Below are positions 11,918 through 13,132 of a stretch of DNA of 13,132 bases, piece after piece (position 1 is the stretch's first letter; the number at the start of each line of letters is the position of its first letter). This DNA comes from DASTCC01 sp035711465. Lineage in GTDB: Bacteria > Acidobacteriota > Vicinamibacteria > Vicinamibacterales > SCN-69-37. The DNA is taken from NCBI GenBank assembly GCA_035711465.1, contig DASTCC010000144.1, positions 1 to 13,132 on the forward strand. The letters are read 5' to 3'. Made by a program: the position numbers and the translations under genes. The notes beneath the pieces are model-generated. The model worked only from the letters and a program-made list of their open reading frames with translations, was not told the DNA's origin and did no database searches.

Positions 11918-13132
11918 ATGCGCATCGCTCTCGTGATGTTCTTCGCCATCGCGCTCGGCGCGTCGGCGCCGGTCGCCCGGCAGGCGTCGAAGGTGACGGA
12001 CCAGGTCCGTGCTCGAGTCGATGCCCTTGCCGCCGAGCTGCATCCGTCGATCGTCGCGATTCGCCGCGACATCCATCGCAATCCCGAGCTTGGCTTCCGT
12101 GAGAAGCGCACCGCCGGCCTCGTCGCCGGGAAGCTGCGCGCGCTGAAGTTCGACGAAGTGCGTACCGGCGTCGGCGTCACCGGCGTGATCGGCGTGCTGA
12201 AAGGATCGCGTCCCGGTCCCGTCGTCGCCTGGCGCGCCGACATGGACGCGCTGCCGGTGCAGGAGCTGAACGAGAACATGCCGTTCAAGTCGATCGTGCC
12301 GAACGTCAAGCACGCGTGCGGCCACGACGGGCACACGGCGATCGCGCTCGGCGTTGCCGAGATCTTCTCGCGGATGCGCGCGGAGATCCCGGGCACGGTC
12401 GTGTTCCTGTTCCAGCCGGCCGAGGAGGGCGATCCCGACGGCGGCAAGACCGGCGCGCTGCGCGTGATCGAGGACTGGCCGCTCACGAATCCGACGCCGG
12501 TCGGGATCTTCGGTCTGCATACCCAGCCGGCGCTTCGCGTCGGGCAGGTCGGCTACCAGAGCGGCGCGGCGATGGCGAGCAGCGATCGCTTCATCGCGAA
12601 GATCATCGGCCAGCAGACGCACGGTGCCGCGCCGCACACCGGCATCGATCCTGTGCCGGTGGCGGCCGCGGCGATCATGGCGTTCCAGATGATTCCGAGC
12701 CGCATGATCGACGCGCGGCTGCCGACCGTGGTGAGCGTCGGGATGATCAACGCCGGCACACGATTCAACATCATCGCGGACAGCGTCACGCTGACTGGCA
12801 CGGTGCGCACGCTCGATCGCGAGGGCCCATCGACCGTCAAGTCGAAGATGAACACGATTTTGAAGGGCCTGAGCGCCGCGCACGGGGCCGACTACTCGCT
12901 CGAGTACATCGAGACGACACCGGTGACCTACAACGATCCCGCGCTGGTCGCCGCGTCGCTGCCGGCGCTGCGCGACGTCGTCGGCGACAAGCTCGTGCCA
13001 ATCGAGCCGGTGATGATCGCCGAGGACTTCGCGTTCTACCAGCAGAAGATTCCCGGCTTCTATTTCTTCCTCGGCGTTGGCAACCCGGAACGCAACATCA
13101 CCGCGATGTTGCACACGGAGTACTACGATCTG
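11918..13132 (+). CDS. Exported M20D amidohydrolase/carboxypeptidase (3' end outside window)
   Basis: 405 codons are visible and the frame is open at the right edge. The product begins with a signal peptide (MRIALVMFFAIALGASAPVA). It then shows the M20D amidohydrolase pattern seen in IAA-amino acid hydrolases, hippurate hydrolases and N-acyl amino acid amidohydrolases: HRNPELGFRE (53-62), WRADMDALPV (105-114), HACGHDGHT with Cys134 and His136, FQPAEEG with Glu170, GLHTQP with His201, a dimerisation domain (about 215-325), AEDFAFYQQKIPGFYFFLG and the final ligand His399. The predicted role is removal of an acyl or aminoacyl group in the periplasm. It is divergent from the M19 dipeptidase over 30 bp and may share its promoter core. 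Almost the whole gene appears to be present. Confidence 0.92.
   Translation, partial: MRIALVMFFAIALGASAPVARQASKVTDQVRARVDALAAELHPSIVAIRRDIHRNPELGFREKRTAGLVAGKLRALKFDEVRTGVGVTGVIGVLKGSRPGPVVAWRADMDALPVQELNENMPFKSIVPNVKHACGHDGHTAIALGVAEIFSRMRAEIPGTVVFLFQPAEEGDPDGGKTGALRVIEDWPLTNPTPVGIFGLHTQPALRVGQVGYQSGAAMASSDRFIAKIIGQQTHGAAPHTGIDPVPVAAAAIMAFQMIPSRMIDARLPTVVSVGMINAGTRFNIIADSVTLTGTVRTLDREGPSTVKSKMNTILKGLSAAHGADYSLEYIETTPVTYNDPALVAASLPALRDVVGDKLVPIEPVMIAEDFAFYQQKIPGFYFFLGVGNPERNITAMLHTEYYDL

Noticed and set aside
11888..13114. Fusion of the dipeptidase with a large N-terminal domain
   Set aside because: This part is antisense to the M20 amidohydrolase, which has clear motifs throughout. The ATG at 11887 begins a signal peptide and follows TATAAT.

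Overview
The window is a stretch of very GC-rich bacterial chromosome with tightly packed genes. The gene set fits a soil Acidobacteriota of the Vicinamibacteria type: a MoxR/DUF58/BatA/DUF4175 operon, a DUF481 outer-membrane protein, exported M19 and M20 peptidases, and many short-period repeats at gene edges. That placement is inference from gene content and base composition; no rRNA or other marker gene is present.

Layout. (1) Positions 1-5343, minus strand: one operon reading leftwards, moxR -> DUF58 -> BatA-like vWA protein -> DUF4175 protein -> a partial membrane protein leaving the left edge. The junctions overlap by 4 or 17 bases or are separated by 6 bases. MoxR ATPases act as chaperones for vWA proteins, so this looks like a membrane-linked AAA+/vWA complex of the aerotolerance (Bat) type. 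(2) Positions 5344-5684: a divergent intergenic region filled with 8-base-period repeats, including two copies of a 64-bp tandem unit and an inverted partner array. (3) Positions 5685-8431, plus strand: a divergent NodU/CmcH-type carbamoyltransferase homologue missing key residues, a DUF5655 zinc-ribbon protein and a HAD phosphatase. The last two genes each begin inside a copy of the same 71-bp repeat. (4) Positions 8449-8783: a collapsed ribbon-antitoxin/MazF-type toxin locus with its operator-like palindrome intact. (5) Positions 8812-9612: a DUF481 outer-membrane beta-barrel protein, followed by a lower-GC decayed stretch (9613-10075) with a truncated response-regulator start. (6) Positions 10076-11887, minus strand: a GDSL/SGNH hydrolase and an exported M19 dipeptidase in one operon, divergent from (7) an exported M20D amidohydrolase (11918 to the right edge). 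The two peptidases face apart across only 30 bp and together suggest peptide or N-acyl amino acid scavenging outside the cytoplasm.

The most unusual feature is a set of short-period arrays (period 7 at four sites, period 8 at two) at gene boundaries. They have supplied start codons, N-terminal leader residues and at least one stop codon to unrelated genes. The second most unusual is a double ATGA relay, in which a five-codon mini-ORF inside one repeat copy links the stop of one gene to the start of the next.
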